A stretch of 64,000 nt of DNA from Albidovulum denitrificans (GTDB lineage Bacteria; Pseudomonadota; Alphaproteobacteria; Rhodobacterales; Rhodobacteraceae), in the NCBI RefSeq assembly GCF_002973535.1, contig NZ_PVEP01000004.1, positions 193,501-257,500 of the forward strand. The letters are read 5' to 3'. The translations under genes were made by a program, and so were the position numbers. The notes under the pieces were generated by a model. The model was not told where the DNA came from. It was given only the letters and a program-made list of their open reading frames with translations, and did not search any database. This document shows positions 50,713 through 59,905 of this stretch, piece after piece (position 1 is the stretch's first letter; each line of letters starts with the position of its first letter).

Positions 50713-51219
50713 CTAAATCGTCTCTTCCGCCGCCAGTTGCCGCGCCAGCCGCCGGTTCATCAGGGTGACGATCACCCGATGCGCGGGCGCGACGGGGATC
50801 ATGTAGAGACGGCCAAGCCAGTTGTGGTTGTGGACCGAGGCGGTAATGGTCAGCCGCCGGTTCGCCGTCAGCACCGAGATCAGGACATCGAGGTGGCGAT
50901 CCCGCACGATCAGGACCATCTCTTCATCGTCGATCCGTTCTATGGTGAAGAAGTCCAGCATGTCGCCGGGTTTCGGCGTCGCGGTCCGCTTTGTCGTCAG
51001 ACCGCCGATCGGACGAATGCCCGCAAGACCCGCCAGCCGGTCGCGCAGCCGGAAGGCGAGTTTCAGGCCGGGCAGGCCGGTGGCCATCATCCGGTCCCAG
51101 ATATCCAGCGGCGTGAAGGCGCGCGGCAGGTCCAGCGAGCGCACGTCAAGGTAGTGGACGTCCGACAATGGCCCGATCAGGGTCGCGCCGTCGCGGAGGG
51201 GTTCGCTTTTGCAGGACAT
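50713..51219 (-). CDS. DUF2867 family protein
   Basis: A 168-residue protein with DVRSLDLPRAFTPLDIWDRMMATGLPGLKLAFRLRDRLAG, then KPGDMLDFFTIERIDDEEMVLIVRDRHLDVLISV and LYMIPVAPAHRVIVTLMNRRL. This matches DUF2867, a soluble SRPBCC-like family of unknown function. The gap to the universal stress gene is 9 bp, so they are probably cotranscribed. Confidence 0.8.
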   Translation of the reverse strand: MSCKSEPLRDGATLIGPLSDVHYLDVRSLDLPRAFTPLDIWDRMMATGLPGLKLAFRLRDRLAGLAGIRPIGGLTTKRTATPKPGDMLDFFTIERIDDEEMVLIVRDRHLDVLISVLTANRRLTITASVHNHNWLGRLYMIPVAPAHRVIVTLMNRRLARQLAAEETI

Positions 51220-51228
51220 GGCGTGGTC

Positions 51229-51684
51229 TCAGGTGATGGCCTCAAGCCGTTCCTTCGACATCTCGCCCGGAACGATGGTGATCGGGATCGGCAGGGTGCC
51301 GGAATTGCGGGTCATCTGCGTCACCAGCGGCCCTGGCCCCGACTTGTCGGTCCCGGCGCCAAGGACAAGCACCCCGATCTGCGCATCCTCGCGGATCTGG
51401 TCGAGGATCTCGTTCACCGGCTCGCCCTCGCGGATGACGAGTTCGGGTTCGATCCCCTGCCGGTCGCGCATCCATTTGGCGAAAACCTCGAAATGGGCCA
51501 CGATCCGCTCGCGCGCCTCCTGCCGCATGATGTCGGCGACGCCGATCCAGTGCTGGAACTCCTCCGGCGGGATGACGGAAAGGATCTGGACCCCCGCGCC
51601 GGTATGCGCGGCCCTGAGCGCGGCAAAGCGCATCGCGTTCAGGCATTCGCGGCTGTCATCGAGGACGACGAGAAACTTGCGCAT
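51229..51684 (-). CDS. Universal stress protein, UspA family
   Basis: A 151-residue UspA-fold protein: MRKFLVVLDDSRECLNAMRFAALRAAHTGAGVQILSVI, and a nucleotide loop GVLVLGAGTDKSGPGPL with ITIVPG at the end. I start at 51684, since GGAG lies 6 bases upstream; the ATG at 51696 adds four residues. It probably binds ATP or senses stress in the cytoplasm; a specific role is unknown. Confidence 0.87.
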   Translation of the reverse strand: MRKFLVVLDDSRECLNAMRFAALRAAHTGAGVQILSVIPPEEFQHWIGVADIMRQEARERIVAHFEVFAKWMRDRQGIEPELVIREGEPVNEILDQIREDAQIGVLVLGAGTDKSGPGPLVTQMTRNSGTLPIPITIVPGEMSKERLEAIT

Positions 51685-51732
51685 CGGGGGCTCCATTATC
51701 GCGGCGGCGCGATCATGGCCGCTTGCACCGGA

Positions 51733-52815
51733 TTAGGCAACGGTGCCGCGTGGTCTGCGACGCCGGGGTTCGCGCGCTAGGCGGCGCAGCGTCATGCGCA
51801 AAAATCCGGCCAGCATTCCGACAGTCTGGGCAAGGACCAAGGCCACAAGACCGATCGCCGCCGCCGCCAGATCTGATACGCGCAGCAAAAGCCGAAACGC
51901 ATCCCGGCCAAGGACCTTCATCACCTTCCGAGTATCCTTACCGGCCACGTCCGAAACCCGTGCGATCCTGCCAAGGTCTTCGACCGTGTCCGCATGTTGC
52001 ATGAGATCCAGCGTCTCACCGACCGAGGTGTTGTCGGCGATACGCCCGACATCCTTTGCGGCGGCCGTCAGGCGCGCCATCCTCACGCCGTCCACGGCGG
52101 ACTCGAGCGGCGCTTTCCGGCTCAGAACGGCCGGAATACGGTTCCACTGGATCAGCTCGCGTACCATATCCCATAGAGCGTCCACCATTCGCGCGGAAAG
52201 GGCGCGCGTCTTGCGTCCGACGCGCAGGAAGGTCGCCCCCGCCTTGGCAACGGCGCTTTCCCCGCCGGTCACGATCACCAGCCCCGACGCGGCGAGGCCG
52301 ACCAAGGCGAGGCCTGCGTCGAGCGTGTCCACTTCATCGCCGTTCACCGCCGCCACTGCCGCGCGTCCCAGCGCCGTCACGTCTCCGACGGGCGACATCT
52401 CAACAGGGATGGCGCAGGCCCCGATCAGCGTCAGACTGCTACATTGCGTGATGTCAAAGGCGCAGATGGCGCAGTCTTTCGCGGTTGCAAGCTTGCCTTC
52501 GTGGGCCGCGACGACGTCTTCTGCTTCTGCGATCAGGGCGCCGGGAAGTAAGACGTGATGTTCTTTCGCGAGGTCGAGATAAAGGGTGATGTCGTCCGGC
52601 CGATCATTCCGGGTGGCATCTGCCAGGCGGGGTATCAGCCAGTCCGCCGTGACTGTCCGGGTCATTGCCACCTGGAACGCCACGCGCGCCTCCGCGGCGC
52701 TGCGTTCGACAAGCGGTTGTGCGAACGGGTGCCGCGCAAGGATATAGCCGGTCAGGGCCCAGCTTCCGAGCATCCAAAGGAGCAAGGTGAACCGTGCGAT
52801 GCGGCGCAGCGTCAT
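51733..52815 (-). CDS. Membrane protein of unknown function with a Cys cluster
   Basis: A 360-residue protein. Membrane segments appear at about 8-27 (FTLLLWMLGSWALTGYILA), 165-185 (LALVGLAASGLVIV) and 315-345 (LAAAAIGLVALVLAQTVGMLAGFL). Between the first two lies CAICAFDITQCSSLTLIGAC (about 115-134), four cysteines that could form disulfides or bind metal. A helical cytoplasmic-like region covers 200-310, and the C-terminus is very basic (RRLAREPRRRRPRGTVA). It overlaps the aminotransferase stop by 4 bp. No family is recognised. Confidence 0.7.
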   Translation of the reverse strand: MTLRRIARFTLLLWMLGSWALTGYILARHPFAQPLVERSAAEARVAFQVAMTRTVTADWLIPRLADATRNDRPDDITLYLDLAKEHHVLLPGALIAEAEDVVAAHEGKLATAKDCAICAFDITQCSSLTLIGACAIPVEMSPVGDVTALGRAAVAAVNGDEVDTLDAGLALVGLAASGLVIVTGGESAVAKAGATFLRVGRKTRALSARMVDALWDMVRELIQWNRIPAVLSRKAPLESAVDGVRMARLTAAAKDVGRIADNTSVGETLDLMQHADTVEDLGRIARVSDVAGKDTRKVMKVLGRDAFRLLLRVSDLAAAAIGLVALVLAQTVGMLAGFLRMTLRRLAREPRRRRPRGTVA

Positions 52816-53675
52816 TGCCCCGAATGCGCCCAGTCCATGTAAAGCGACCGGATGCGTCTTGTCACCGGGCCATGGGCATATTTCGTGTCGTCGAAGGCGG
52901 TGACGGGGGTCACCTTCGACATGTTGCCGGACAGGAAGACCTCATCCGCGGCGCGGAAATCGTCGAAGGTCAGCACGGTTTCGTGGACCGGAACGCCCTC
53001 GGCCCGCAGGTTGGCGATGTGGCGGGCGCGGGTGATGCCGGACAGGAAGGTGCCGTTGGCGATGGGGGTAAAGACCTCTGCGTCGCGGACCATGAAGACG
53101 TTGGCGGTGGCCGATTCGGCCACGTTGCCCATGGCATCGGCGACAAGGGCATTGCCAAAGCCCTTGCTGCGCGCCTCGGCCAGCATCCGGGCGTTGTTGG
53201 GGTAAAGGCAACCGGCCTTGGCATTGGTGACCGCGCAGTCAAGGACCGGGCGGCGGAAGCGCGTGGTGGTCAGCGTCGTGGTGGCGGTTTCGTCCGCCAT
53301 CGGGATCTCCTCAAGGCAGAGCGCAAAGCCGGTGGCGCCGGGGCGCGGGACGATGCCGGATATGTCGCCATCCAGCGCCCAGAACATCGGCCGGATATAG
53401 ACGGCGGCCCCGGCGTTGTAGCGCCGCAGCCCGTCGCGGGCGATGGCGGCGATTTCCTCCCCCGTCAGGGTCGGGTCGATCATCAGCGCCCGCGCCGACC
53501 GCACGACGCGCGCGCAATGCGCGTCGAGATCGGGGGTGACGCCGTCGAACTGCCGGGCGCCGTCGAAGACCGTGGTGCCAAGCCAGCTGCCATGATCGGC
53601 GGCGCGCATGATCGGCACGTCGCCGTCATGCCAGGTGCCGTCGAAATAGGTGCGAATGTTCTGCCCCGTCGCCAT
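52812..53675 (-). CDS. ilvE: Branched-chain amino acid aminotransferase-like (class IV PLP)
   Basis: A 287-residue class IV aminotransferase. The fold is seen in YFDGTWHDGDVPIMRAADHGSWLGTTVFDGARQF, the PLP Lys lies in CAVTNAKAGCLYPNNARM (about 160-177), and NVAESATANVFMV and GTFLSGITRA bind the cofactor phosphate. It converts branched-chain 2-oxo acids and glutamate; D-amino acid or ADC-lyase relatives are hard to exclude. The start at 53675 has a GGGAGGATC site. Confidence 0.85.
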   Translation of the reverse strand: MATGQNIRTYFDGTWHDGDVPIMRAADHGSWLGTTVFDGARQFDGVTPDLDAHCARVVRSARALMIDPTLTGEEIAAIARDGLRRYNAGAAVYIRPMFWALDGDISGIVPRPGATGFALCLEEIPMADETATTTLTTTRFRRPVLDCAVTNAKAGCLYPNNARMLAEARSKGFGNALVADAMGNVAESATANVFMVRDAEVFTPIANGTFLSGITRARHIANLRAEGVPVHETVLTFDDFRAADEVFLSGNMSKVTPVTAFDDTKYAHGPVTRRIRSLYMDWAHSGQ

Positions 53676-53876
53676 CTGCGATCCTCCCTGCCTGCGCGGC
53701 ATTAAAGTCCCCGTGGCCGGGAGAGGCAAGGCGGGTGCGGCAATCTATCTGGCCCGGACCGGGGCGGGGTGGTAGGTCAGCGTCATGGGACCAGGGCAAC
53801 ACGATCACATTCCGGGGAAGGCGACGGCAGGCCGCCATCGTCACGGCCCCGGTGCCGCAAAGACGGTCGGGTTCCC

Positions 53877-54476
53877 GTGACGCCGGGCAAGCGCCTTTTC
53901 GATATCGTGCTGGCCCTTCTGGTTCTGCCTGCGGTCGCCCTTGCCATGGTCGTGATCGGCGCGCTGATCCTGATCCTGGACGGCCGCCCGGTCTTCTACG
54001 TCTCCGAGCGGATGCGTGACCCGGTGACGCCCTTCCGGTTGTGGAAGTTCCGCACCATGCGGGCCGATCCGGCCGACCATGGCGCCACCGGCGGCCACAA
54101 GGCCGACAGGCTGACCCGCTGCGCCCCCTTCCTGCGCAGCACCCACCTGGATGAGCTGCCGCAGCTTTTCAACATCCTGCGCGGCGACATGAGCTTTGTT
54201 GGTCCCCGCGCGCCGCTTCGGGTCTATGTTGAGGCCGCGCCGGACCTTTACGCCCGTGTCCTGAAGTCGCGCCCCGGCCTTACCGGGCTTGCCACGCTGG
54301 TCTACCGGCATGAGGAGGCGCGGCTTCTGGCCGACAGCCGCACCGCCGAGGAGACCGAGGCGATCTATCGCCGCCGCTGCGTGCCGCGCAAGGCGCGACT
54401 CGACCTGATCTATCAGCGCAACAGGTCGATCTGCCTCGATCTCTGGATAATCCTGCGCACCGTCCTTCATCGTTGA
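53877..54476 (+). CDS. Undecaprenyl-phosphate sugar transferase (polyisoprenyl-phosphate glycosyl-1-phosphate transferase)
   Basis: A 199-residue protein of the bacterial sugar transferase family: TPGKRLFDIVLALLVLPAVALAMVVIGALILI (re-entrant membrane helix), FYVSERMRDPVTPFRLWKFRTMR, RSTHLDELPQLFNILRGDMSFVGPRAP and KSRPGLTGLATLVYR. It loads the first sugar-phosphate onto the lipid carrier for exopolysaccharide or O-antigen. The likely start is GTG at 53877; the frame is open to 53769, but those codons are not family-like. No strong ribosome site is seen. Confidence 0.88.
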   Translation: MTPGKRLFDIVLALLVLPAVALAMVVIGALILILDGRPVFYVSERMRDPVTPFRLWKFRTMRADPADHGATGGHKADRLTRCAPFLRSTHLDELPQLFNILRGDMSFVGPRAPLRVYVEAAPDLYARVLKSRPGLTGLATLVYRHEEARLLADSRTAEETEAIYRRRCVPRKARLDLIYQRNRSICLDLWIILRTVLHR

Positions 54477-54669
54477 TTAACCATGAGCGCCCACTGTGCG
54501 CAGAAAGCCGCGCGTCCGGGAAAACTTGGGCGGTGCCGCTTGAACAGCGGAATTCGAACGCGCTAAACCCGGACGTGTGACGAGTTCTGTTGTGTGTTGC
54601 CTGAGGACGAATGTGCGGAAAGACAAGAGAACGTCGGCTGTCGCTGATCCCGAAAACCGGAGTTGCAGG

Positions 54670-56571
54670 ATGGTCAAGCTTCTACTCGCGCTGACGCCCC
54701 CGCAAAAACGCGTCATCTTTCTTCTGACGGACCTGCTGCTGGCGCCCCTGGCGTTCTTTGCCGCATTGGTGGTGCAGCACAACACGCTGCTGCCGCTGGC
54801 CGAGATGCGCGCCAGCCTCAACCTGCTGCCCGTCCTTCTGGCGCTGACGCTCGCGCTGGGGCTGGCGCTGTCCATTCCTGACATCCGGCCGAAGGATTTC
54901 GACGGCGGCGCGGCGCTGAAGGTCGCCATGTTCGCGGCCCTTCTGGCGGGCGGGACGGGTATCGCCGCCTGGGCGCAGGATGAGGCGCTGGGCGCCGGGT
55001 TCTTCGTCATCTTCGCGATGCTTTTCTTCGGGGTCTGCGCGGCGACGCGGATCGCGATCTGTCATGTGCTGATCTGGATCTATGGCCGCAGCCGGGCGAT
55101 CACGAATGTCCTGATCTACGGTGCCGGGCGGACGGGCATGATGGTTGCGACGGCGCTGCGCAACCGCTCCGATATCGTCGCCGTGGCCTTCGCCGACGAT
55201 AACCCCGCGCTGGCCGGGATTTCCGTCGCCGGGCTGCCGGTCTATCCGGTGCGCGATCTGCCGACGCTGTTTTCCATGGCGCGGATCGACCGCGTCATCA
55301 TCGCGATTCCCAGTCTGTCGCTGCACCGCCGCACCCTGATCGCCCAGCGGTTCGAGGAGCGCGGCGCCGATGTCTGGACGCTGCCCGCCTTTTCCGACCT
55401 GATGGGCTCTACCGGGCTGCTGGACAAGCTGTCGCCCGCCGCGCCGCGGGTCATGCTGCAACGCGAAGAGGCGTTGAGCGGCGGCACCCATGCCTATGAC
55501 AGCTATGCCGGTGCCTCGGTCCTGGTCTCGGGCGCGGGCGGCACCATCGGGCAGGAGCTTTGCCGGCAGGTCCTGACCGTCTCCCCCCGGCGGCTGGTGT
55601 TGTTCGAACTGAACGAATTCGCGCTTTTCCAGGTGGAGAATGAGCTTTCGGTCCTGGCGGCGGATCGCGGGGTGGAGCTTGTCTCCGTCCTCGGCTCGGT
55701 CGCCGATGCGGCGCTTGTCGACCGGGTCCTGCGCGAGAATGAGGTCGACGTGATCCTGCACGCGGCTGCCTACAAGCATGTGCCTTTGGTGCAGAAGAAC
55801 GCCATTCAGGGCCTCACCAACAATGTGCTGGGGACCGAGACGCTGGCGCAGAAGGCGCGTGAGGTCGGCGTGCCGCGCTTCGTGCTGGTCTCCACCGACA
55901 AGGCGGTACGGCCGAAGAACGTCATGGGGGCGTCGAAGCGGCTGGCGGAGATGGTCGTGCAGGATCTTGCCTCGCGCAGCACGAAGACGGTGTTTTCCGC
56001 CGTCCGGTTCGGCAATGTGCTTGGCTCCTCCGGCTCTGTCCTGCCGGTCTTTCAGGAACAGATCCTGCGCGGCGGGCCGGTTACGGTGACCGATCCGGCG
56101 GCGACGCGGTTCTTCATGACGGTAGAGGAGGCCTCGGCGCTGGTCCTTCTGGCGGGCGCCTTCGCGCAGGGCGGGGAGATCTTCGCGCTCGACATGGGCG
56201 ACCCGATCGCCATCGGGACACTGGCGCGCCGCATGGTCGAGCTTTCCGGCTTTACCGTCCGCGACGGGGCGCGGCCGGACGGGGATATCGACATCATCGC
56301 CACCGGCCTGCGGCCGGGTGAAAAGCAGCATGAGGAATGCATGGTTCTTCAGGGTGCGGTGACGACGGACCACCCGAAGATCGCCCGAATCAGCGACACC
56401 GGCCTGTCCGAGATCGAGATGGCGAGCCTTCTGCGCGACCTGCGCGAGGCGGTCGGCCGCGCCGACGACCGGGCGGCGGTCGCGCTTCTGATGCGCTGGC
56501 TGCCCGCCTTCGCGGCCCAGAACGGACCCGATGCCGATCAGGACGAGGGGCTGCGGGTCGTTCGAACATGA
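54670..56571 (+). CDS. CapD/WbpM-type nucleotide-sugar epimerase/dehydratase, membrane bound
   Basis: A 633-residue protein. Four N-terminal membrane helices (to about residue 130), then a CoA-binding-like region with VLIYGAGRTGMMVATAL, then an SDR domain with VSGAGGTIGQELCRQV (about 316-330), HAAAYKHVPL, STDKAVRPKNVMGASKRLAE (M-x3-K catalytic) and NVLGSSGSVLPVF. It is a UDP-N-acetylhexosamine 4,6-dehydratase/C4-epimerase-like enzyme for polysaccharide precursors. The start at 54670 has GGAG 7 bases upstream. The 193 bp before it (54477-54669) show no gene. Confidence 0.9.
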   Translation: MVKLLLALTPPQKRVIFLLTDLLLAPLAFFAALVVQHNTLLPLAEMRASLNLLPVLLALTLALGLALSIPDIRPKDFDGGAALKVAMFAALLAGGTGIAAWAQDEALGAGFFVIFAMLFFGVCAATRIAICHVLIWIYGRSRAITNVLIYGAGRTGMMVATALRNRSDIVAVAFADDNPALAGISVAGLPVYPVRDLPTLFSMARIDRVIIAIPSLSLHRRTLIAQRFEERGADVWTLPAFSDLMGSTGLLDKLSPAAPRVMLQREEALSGGTHAYDSYAGASVLVSGAGGTIGQELCRQVLTVSPRRLVLFELNEFALFQVENELSVLAADRGVELVSVLGSVADAALVDRVLRENEVDVILHAAAYKHVPLVQKNAIQGLTNNVLGTETLAQKAREVGVPRFVLVSTDKAVRPKNVMGASKRLAEMVVQDLASRSTKTVFSAVRFGNVLGSSGSVLPVFQEQILRGGPVTVTDPAATRFFMTVEEASALVLLAGAFAQGGEIFALDMGDPIAIGTLARRMVELSGFTVRDGARPDGDIDIIATGLRPGEKQHEECMVLQGAVTTDHPKIARISDTGLSEIEMASLLRDLREAVGRADDRAAVALLMRWLPAFAAQNGPDADQDEGLRVVRT

Positions 56572-56616
56572 ACGAAATGCCCTGGCCCGCTGTTGCATCG
56601 CGGCGCAAGGCCGCCG

Positions 56617-57558
56617 TCAAAGCCGGTTGAAGAGCGCCGCCGCGTAAAGCGCGGCCGTGCTGGCGCGTGTCTGGCGATAGAGGCGAAGCTTGCGCAGGGC
56701 GGTCATGCATCGCAGCCCGCGTGTCCCCGAACGGATCGCGGTGAAGCGTTCGACAAGATCGCGGTTCTCGGCCGTCAGCAGGTCGCTGGCCGAGGTCAGC
56801 GCGGCAAGGTTGACGTCGTTCCAGCGGCGATAGACCCCGCTCAGGATCATGCCGATGCGCCGCATCCTTGCGCGGGCGCTGTCATTCGCGCCGAGCTGGT
56901 TGGCCGTGTGCTGGCGGTAAAGAAGCGTCGGCGCGTCGTCATGCAGGATCGTGCCGCCTGCGCCGGTCACGATCTGATAGGCCCACCAGTCATGCGAGAC
57001 GATCTTTGGCCTTCGGCTGGCCGCCTGATGCAGCAGCCGGGCTGCGGCGGGGTTGGCGAGGATGGTGTTCCCGGCGGCGATGTTCTGTGCCAGCGCATTG
57101 CGGAAGGAAGGCGCGCGGGGCCGCGGCGGGGACAGGCGCAGGGGGCGCAGGGCCGCGTCGGTGATGATGGTGCGGCTGCAATACAGCGCGGGCGTGTCGG
57201 CACCGACCCCGGCAAGCGCGCGCAGCCCGCGTGACAGGCGGTCGGGAAACCAGACGTCGTCGTGGTCGCTGAAGGCGAGGGAAAGCCCCGGTTCCCAGCC
57301 ATCCCGCACGATCGACAGGAAATTCTCGGCAAACCCCTCCTGCGGTCCCTGACGGACGATCACGCGCCGCGCGCCCGCCTTCTGCGCGAAACGCTGGGCG
57401 ATCTCGGCGCTGCCGTCCTGCGATCCGTCATCGCTGACGATCAGGGTCCAGTCCCGATGGTCCTGCGCCGCGATGCTGCGAAGCTGCGCATCAAGGTTGG
57501 CGGCGGCGTTGTAGACCGTCATCGCGATCAGGACGGGTTGTTCGTTGGCCCCGCTCAC
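56617..57558 (-). CDS. Glycosyltransferase family 2
   Basis: A 313-residue GT-A enzyme: [44 protein letters not shown], with the metal-binding D-x-D-like [11 protein letters not shown] (about 100-110), then CRSLISSR-type arms and [15 protein letters not shown]. It fits transfer of a rhamnose- or galactose-like sugar. It is convergent with the capD-like gene and starts 4 bp inside gshB's end, so it is cotranscribed with gshB rather than with the polysaccharide genes. Confidence 0.85.
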   Translation of the reverse strand: MSGANEQPVLIAMTVYNAAANLDAQLRSIAAQDHRDWTLIVSDDGSQDGSAEIAQRFAQKAGARRVIVRQGPQEGFAENFLSIVRDGWEPGLSLAFSDHDDVWFPDRLSRGLRALAGVGADTPALYCSRTIITDAALRPLRLSPPRPRAPSFRNALAQNIAAGNTILANPAAARLLHQAASRRPKIVSHDWWAYQIVTGAGGTILHDDAPTLLYRQHTANQLGANDSARARMRRIGMILSGVYRRWNDVNLAALTSASDLLTAENRDLVERFTAIRSGTRGLRCMTALRKLRLYRQTRASTAALYAAALFNRL

Positions 57559-58502
57559 GCCCGGCGCCGTTTCGCCTCGATCACCTCCCAGAGCCTGGCG
57601 GCGGTGTTGGTGCCGTCGAAACGCTCAAGCTCCTGAATGCCGGTGGGGGAGGTCACGTTGATCTCGGTCAGCCAGGTGCCGATGACGTCGATCCCGACGA
57701 AGATCTGCCCCTTCTCGCGCAGCGTGGGGCCGATCTTGGCACAGATTTCAAGGTCGCGGTCGGTCAGGCCGATCTTTTCGGGCCGCCCGCCGACATGCAT
57801 GTTCGACCGCGTTTCCCCCGCCGCCGGGACGCGGTTGATGGCGCCGACCGGCTCTCCATCCACCAGAATGATGCGCTTGTCGCCTTTCGAGACGTCGGGG
57901 ACGAATTTCTGCGCGATCAGCGGCTCACGGTTGATGCCCGCGAAAAGCTCATGAAGCGAGGAGAGGTTGCGGTCATTCTGGTCGAGGCGAAAGACACCGG
58001 CGCCGCCATTGCCGTAGAGCGGTTTCAGGATGATGTCGCCGTGGCGGTGCTTGAACTCGCGGATGGTCGCCAGATCGCGGGCGATCAGGGTCGGCGGCGT
58101 CAGGTCGGGGAAGGCGAGGACCAAGAGTTTCTCGGGGTAGTTCCGCACCCAGAACGGATCGTTCACCACCAGCGTCTTGGGGTGGATCATGTCCAGAAGA
58201 TGGGTCGTGGTGATATAGCCCATGTCGAAGGGCGGGTCCTGGCGCAGCCAGACCACGTCCCAGTCGGCCAGGTCGACCTCTTCCTCTGCCCCCAGCGTGA
58301 AGTGGTTACCCTTCTCGCGACGGACCTCAAGCGGCCAGCCGCGCGCCATCACGCGCCCTTCGCGGTAAAAAAGCCGGTCCGGCGTGTAGTAGAAGAGCGT
58401 ATGGCCGCGTTCCTGCGCCTCAAGCGCGATGCGGAAGGTGGAATCGGCGTCGATGTTGATCGGCCCGATCGGGTCCATCTGGATCGCTACCTTGAGTGTC
58501 AT
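57555..58502 (-). CDS. gshB: Glutathione synthetase
   Basis: A 315-residue ATP-grasp enzyme of proteobacterial GshB length: [63 protein letters not shown] (ATP lid, about 160-173), and [28 protein letters not shown]. It joins gamma-glutamylcysteine and glycine. First gene of a two-gene unit with the glycosyltransferase. Confidence 0.96.
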   Translation of the reverse strand: MTLKVAIQMDPIGPINIDADSTFRIALEAQERGHTLFYYTPDRLFYREGRVMARGWPLEVRREKGNHFTLGAEEEVDLADWDVVWLRQDPPFDMGYITTTHLLDMIHPKTLVVNDPFWVRNYPEKLLVLAFPDLTPPTLIARDLATIREFKHRHGDIILKPLYGNGGAGVFRLDQNDRNLSSLHELFAGINREPLIAQKFVPDVSKGDKRIILVDGEPVGAINRVPAAGETRSNMHVGGRPEKIGLTDRDLEICAKIGPTLREKGQIFVGIDVIGTWLTEINVTSPTGIQELERFDGTNTAARLWEVIEAKRRRA

Positions 58503-58597
58503 GCCGCCCGCCTTTGCCTTGTCCGTCCGACCCGATAGATGACCGAGGCCCGCGCCGGATGCAATCGCAGATCGGGGGCGCAGACCGGGGGCGCCGA

Positions 58598-59050
58598 TCA
58601 GGGGCCAAGCGCGTTGACGATGATCTCGATCCGCCCGATGCCGTCGACAAGGGCGACGTCAAAGCGCATGTCGCTGTCCTGCCCGGCGGGAAGGGTGGCG
58701 GCGAATTCCGACGCGGCGGCGCGGATGCGGGCCATTTGCCGGGGGCCGAGACTTTCGGCGGCGCGGGCGAAATCGGGGGCCGATTTCACCTCGACAAAGA
58801 CCGTCACCGGGCCGTCGGCGCAGATCAGGTCGATCTCACCACCCTTGCCGCGCCAGCGGCGGGCGAGGATGCTGAGGCCCCGGCCCTCAAGGCAGTCCGC
58901 GACACGGTCTTCGGCCGCCAGGCCGCCAAGCTGGGCAAGGCGCCCGGTCAGTCTTTTGCGGCGAGTTTCAGGGCCATCTGGTAGACCTCGCGCCGCGGCG
59001 CGCCGGTTGCCGCCGCCACTGTCGCCGCTGCGTCCTTGACCGACTGGCAT
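58598..59050 (-). CDS. yraN: YraN family (UPF0102) endonuclease-like protein
   Basis: A 150-residue frame whose conserved core is [50 protein letters not shown], the restriction-endonuclease-like YraN fold with an E-x-D ... E-x-K site. The start is unusual: the only ATG upstream in frame is at 59050, giving 103 bp of overlap with rsmI. No ATG, GTG or TTG falls between that and the core. A CTG at 58951-58949 overlapping the rsmI stop (CTGA) is an alternative giving about 117 residues. Confidence 0.75.
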   Translation of the reverse strand: MPVGQGRSGDSGGGNRRAAARGLPDGPETRRKRLTGRLAQLGGLAAEDRVADCLEGRGLSILARRWRGKGGEIDLICADGPVTVFVEVKSAPDFARAAESLGPRQMARIRAAASEFAATLPAGQDSDMRFDVALVDGIGRIEIIVNALGP

Positions 59051-59814
59051 GTCAGCGCCTCCCTTAACGCGGCCTCGATATCGGCGGGCGTGACCACCGT
59101 TGCCCCCGGACGGTCGATCAGGACCACGATCTCGCCGCGCGCCTCGCGGTCGGCGAAGGCGGCCGCCAGATCCGCGACCGTGCCGCGCAGCACCTCTTCG
59201 AACTTCTTCGTCAGTTCCCGGCAGACAACGGCCCGCCGGCCCCCCCCCATTACCTCCGCCATGTCGGTTAACAGCGCCTTAAGACGCTTGGGCGATTCGT
59301 AGAGGATGAGGGTCGCGGGCGTGGCTTTCAGGTCTGCAAGCCAGCGCCGTCGCGGCCCTGAGCCGTTTGGCGCGAAGCCCGCGAAGAGGAACCGGTCCGA
59401 CGGCAGCCCCGAAACGGTCAGCGCCGCCAGCGCCGCCGATGGCCCCGGTGCCGCCGTCACCGGATGGCCCGCCGCGATCGCCGCCGCGCCCAACTGATAG
59501 CCGGGATCGGCGACAAGGGGGGTGCCGGCCTCCGACGCATAGACGACGGATTTCCCGTCCTTCAGCGCATCCAGCAGGCGGGGGCGCATCTGTTCGCCGT
59601 TGTGGTCATGGTAGGACAGAAGCGGGCGGCCGCCGAGAGCCACGCCGTGGATGTCCATCAGGTGCCTGAGAGAGCGGGTATCCTCGGCCGCGATCACCTC
59701 GGCATCGCGCAGCAGGTCAAGCGCCCTGAGCGTGATGTCGCGCGCCGCGCCGATGGGCGTCGAGATGAAGTAAAGCCCGCCCGGCAGCCGCTGTCCTGAT
59801 CCGATTTCCGCCAT
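58948..59814 (-). CDS. rsmI: 16S rRNA (cytidine1402-2'-O)-methyltransferase RsmI
   Basis: A 288-residue SAM-dependent methyltransferase of the tetrapyrrole-methylase fold: LPGGLYFISTPIGAARDITLRALDLLRDAEVIAAEDTR, LLSYHDHNGEQMRP, VVYASEAGTPLVADPG and ESPKRLKALL. It methylates C1402 of 16S rRNA. It overlaps yraN downstream and diverges from the LpoA-like gene, the same rsmI-lpoA-yraN neighbourhood as in E. coli. Confidence 0.95.
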   Translation of the reverse strand: MAEIGSGQRLPGGLYFISTPIGAARDITLRALDLLRDAEVIAAEDTRSLRHLMDIHGVALGGRPLLSYHDHNGEQMRPRLLDALKDGKSVVYASEAGTPLVADPGYQLGAAAIAAGHPVTAAPGPSAALAALTVSGLPSDRFLFAGFAPNGSGPRRRWLADLKATPATLILYESPKRLKALLTDMAEVMGGGRRAVVCRELTKKFEEVLRGTVADLAAAFADREARGEIVVLIDRPGATVVTPADIEAALREALTCQSVKDAAATVAAATGAPRREVYQMALKLAAKD

Positions 59815-59905
59815 GCGCCCCGCTCTTGCGTTTACTTCGAATGCGTGAGCGCATAGGCTCTTTTCGCGTCAGTGTCCCGCCTCCAGCCCGCCAGAGGATG
59901 TCAAT

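Noticed and set aside
54682-56598. 638-codon minus-strand frame opposite the capD-like gene
   Set aside because: No ribosome site or recognisable domains, and biased low-complexity composition.
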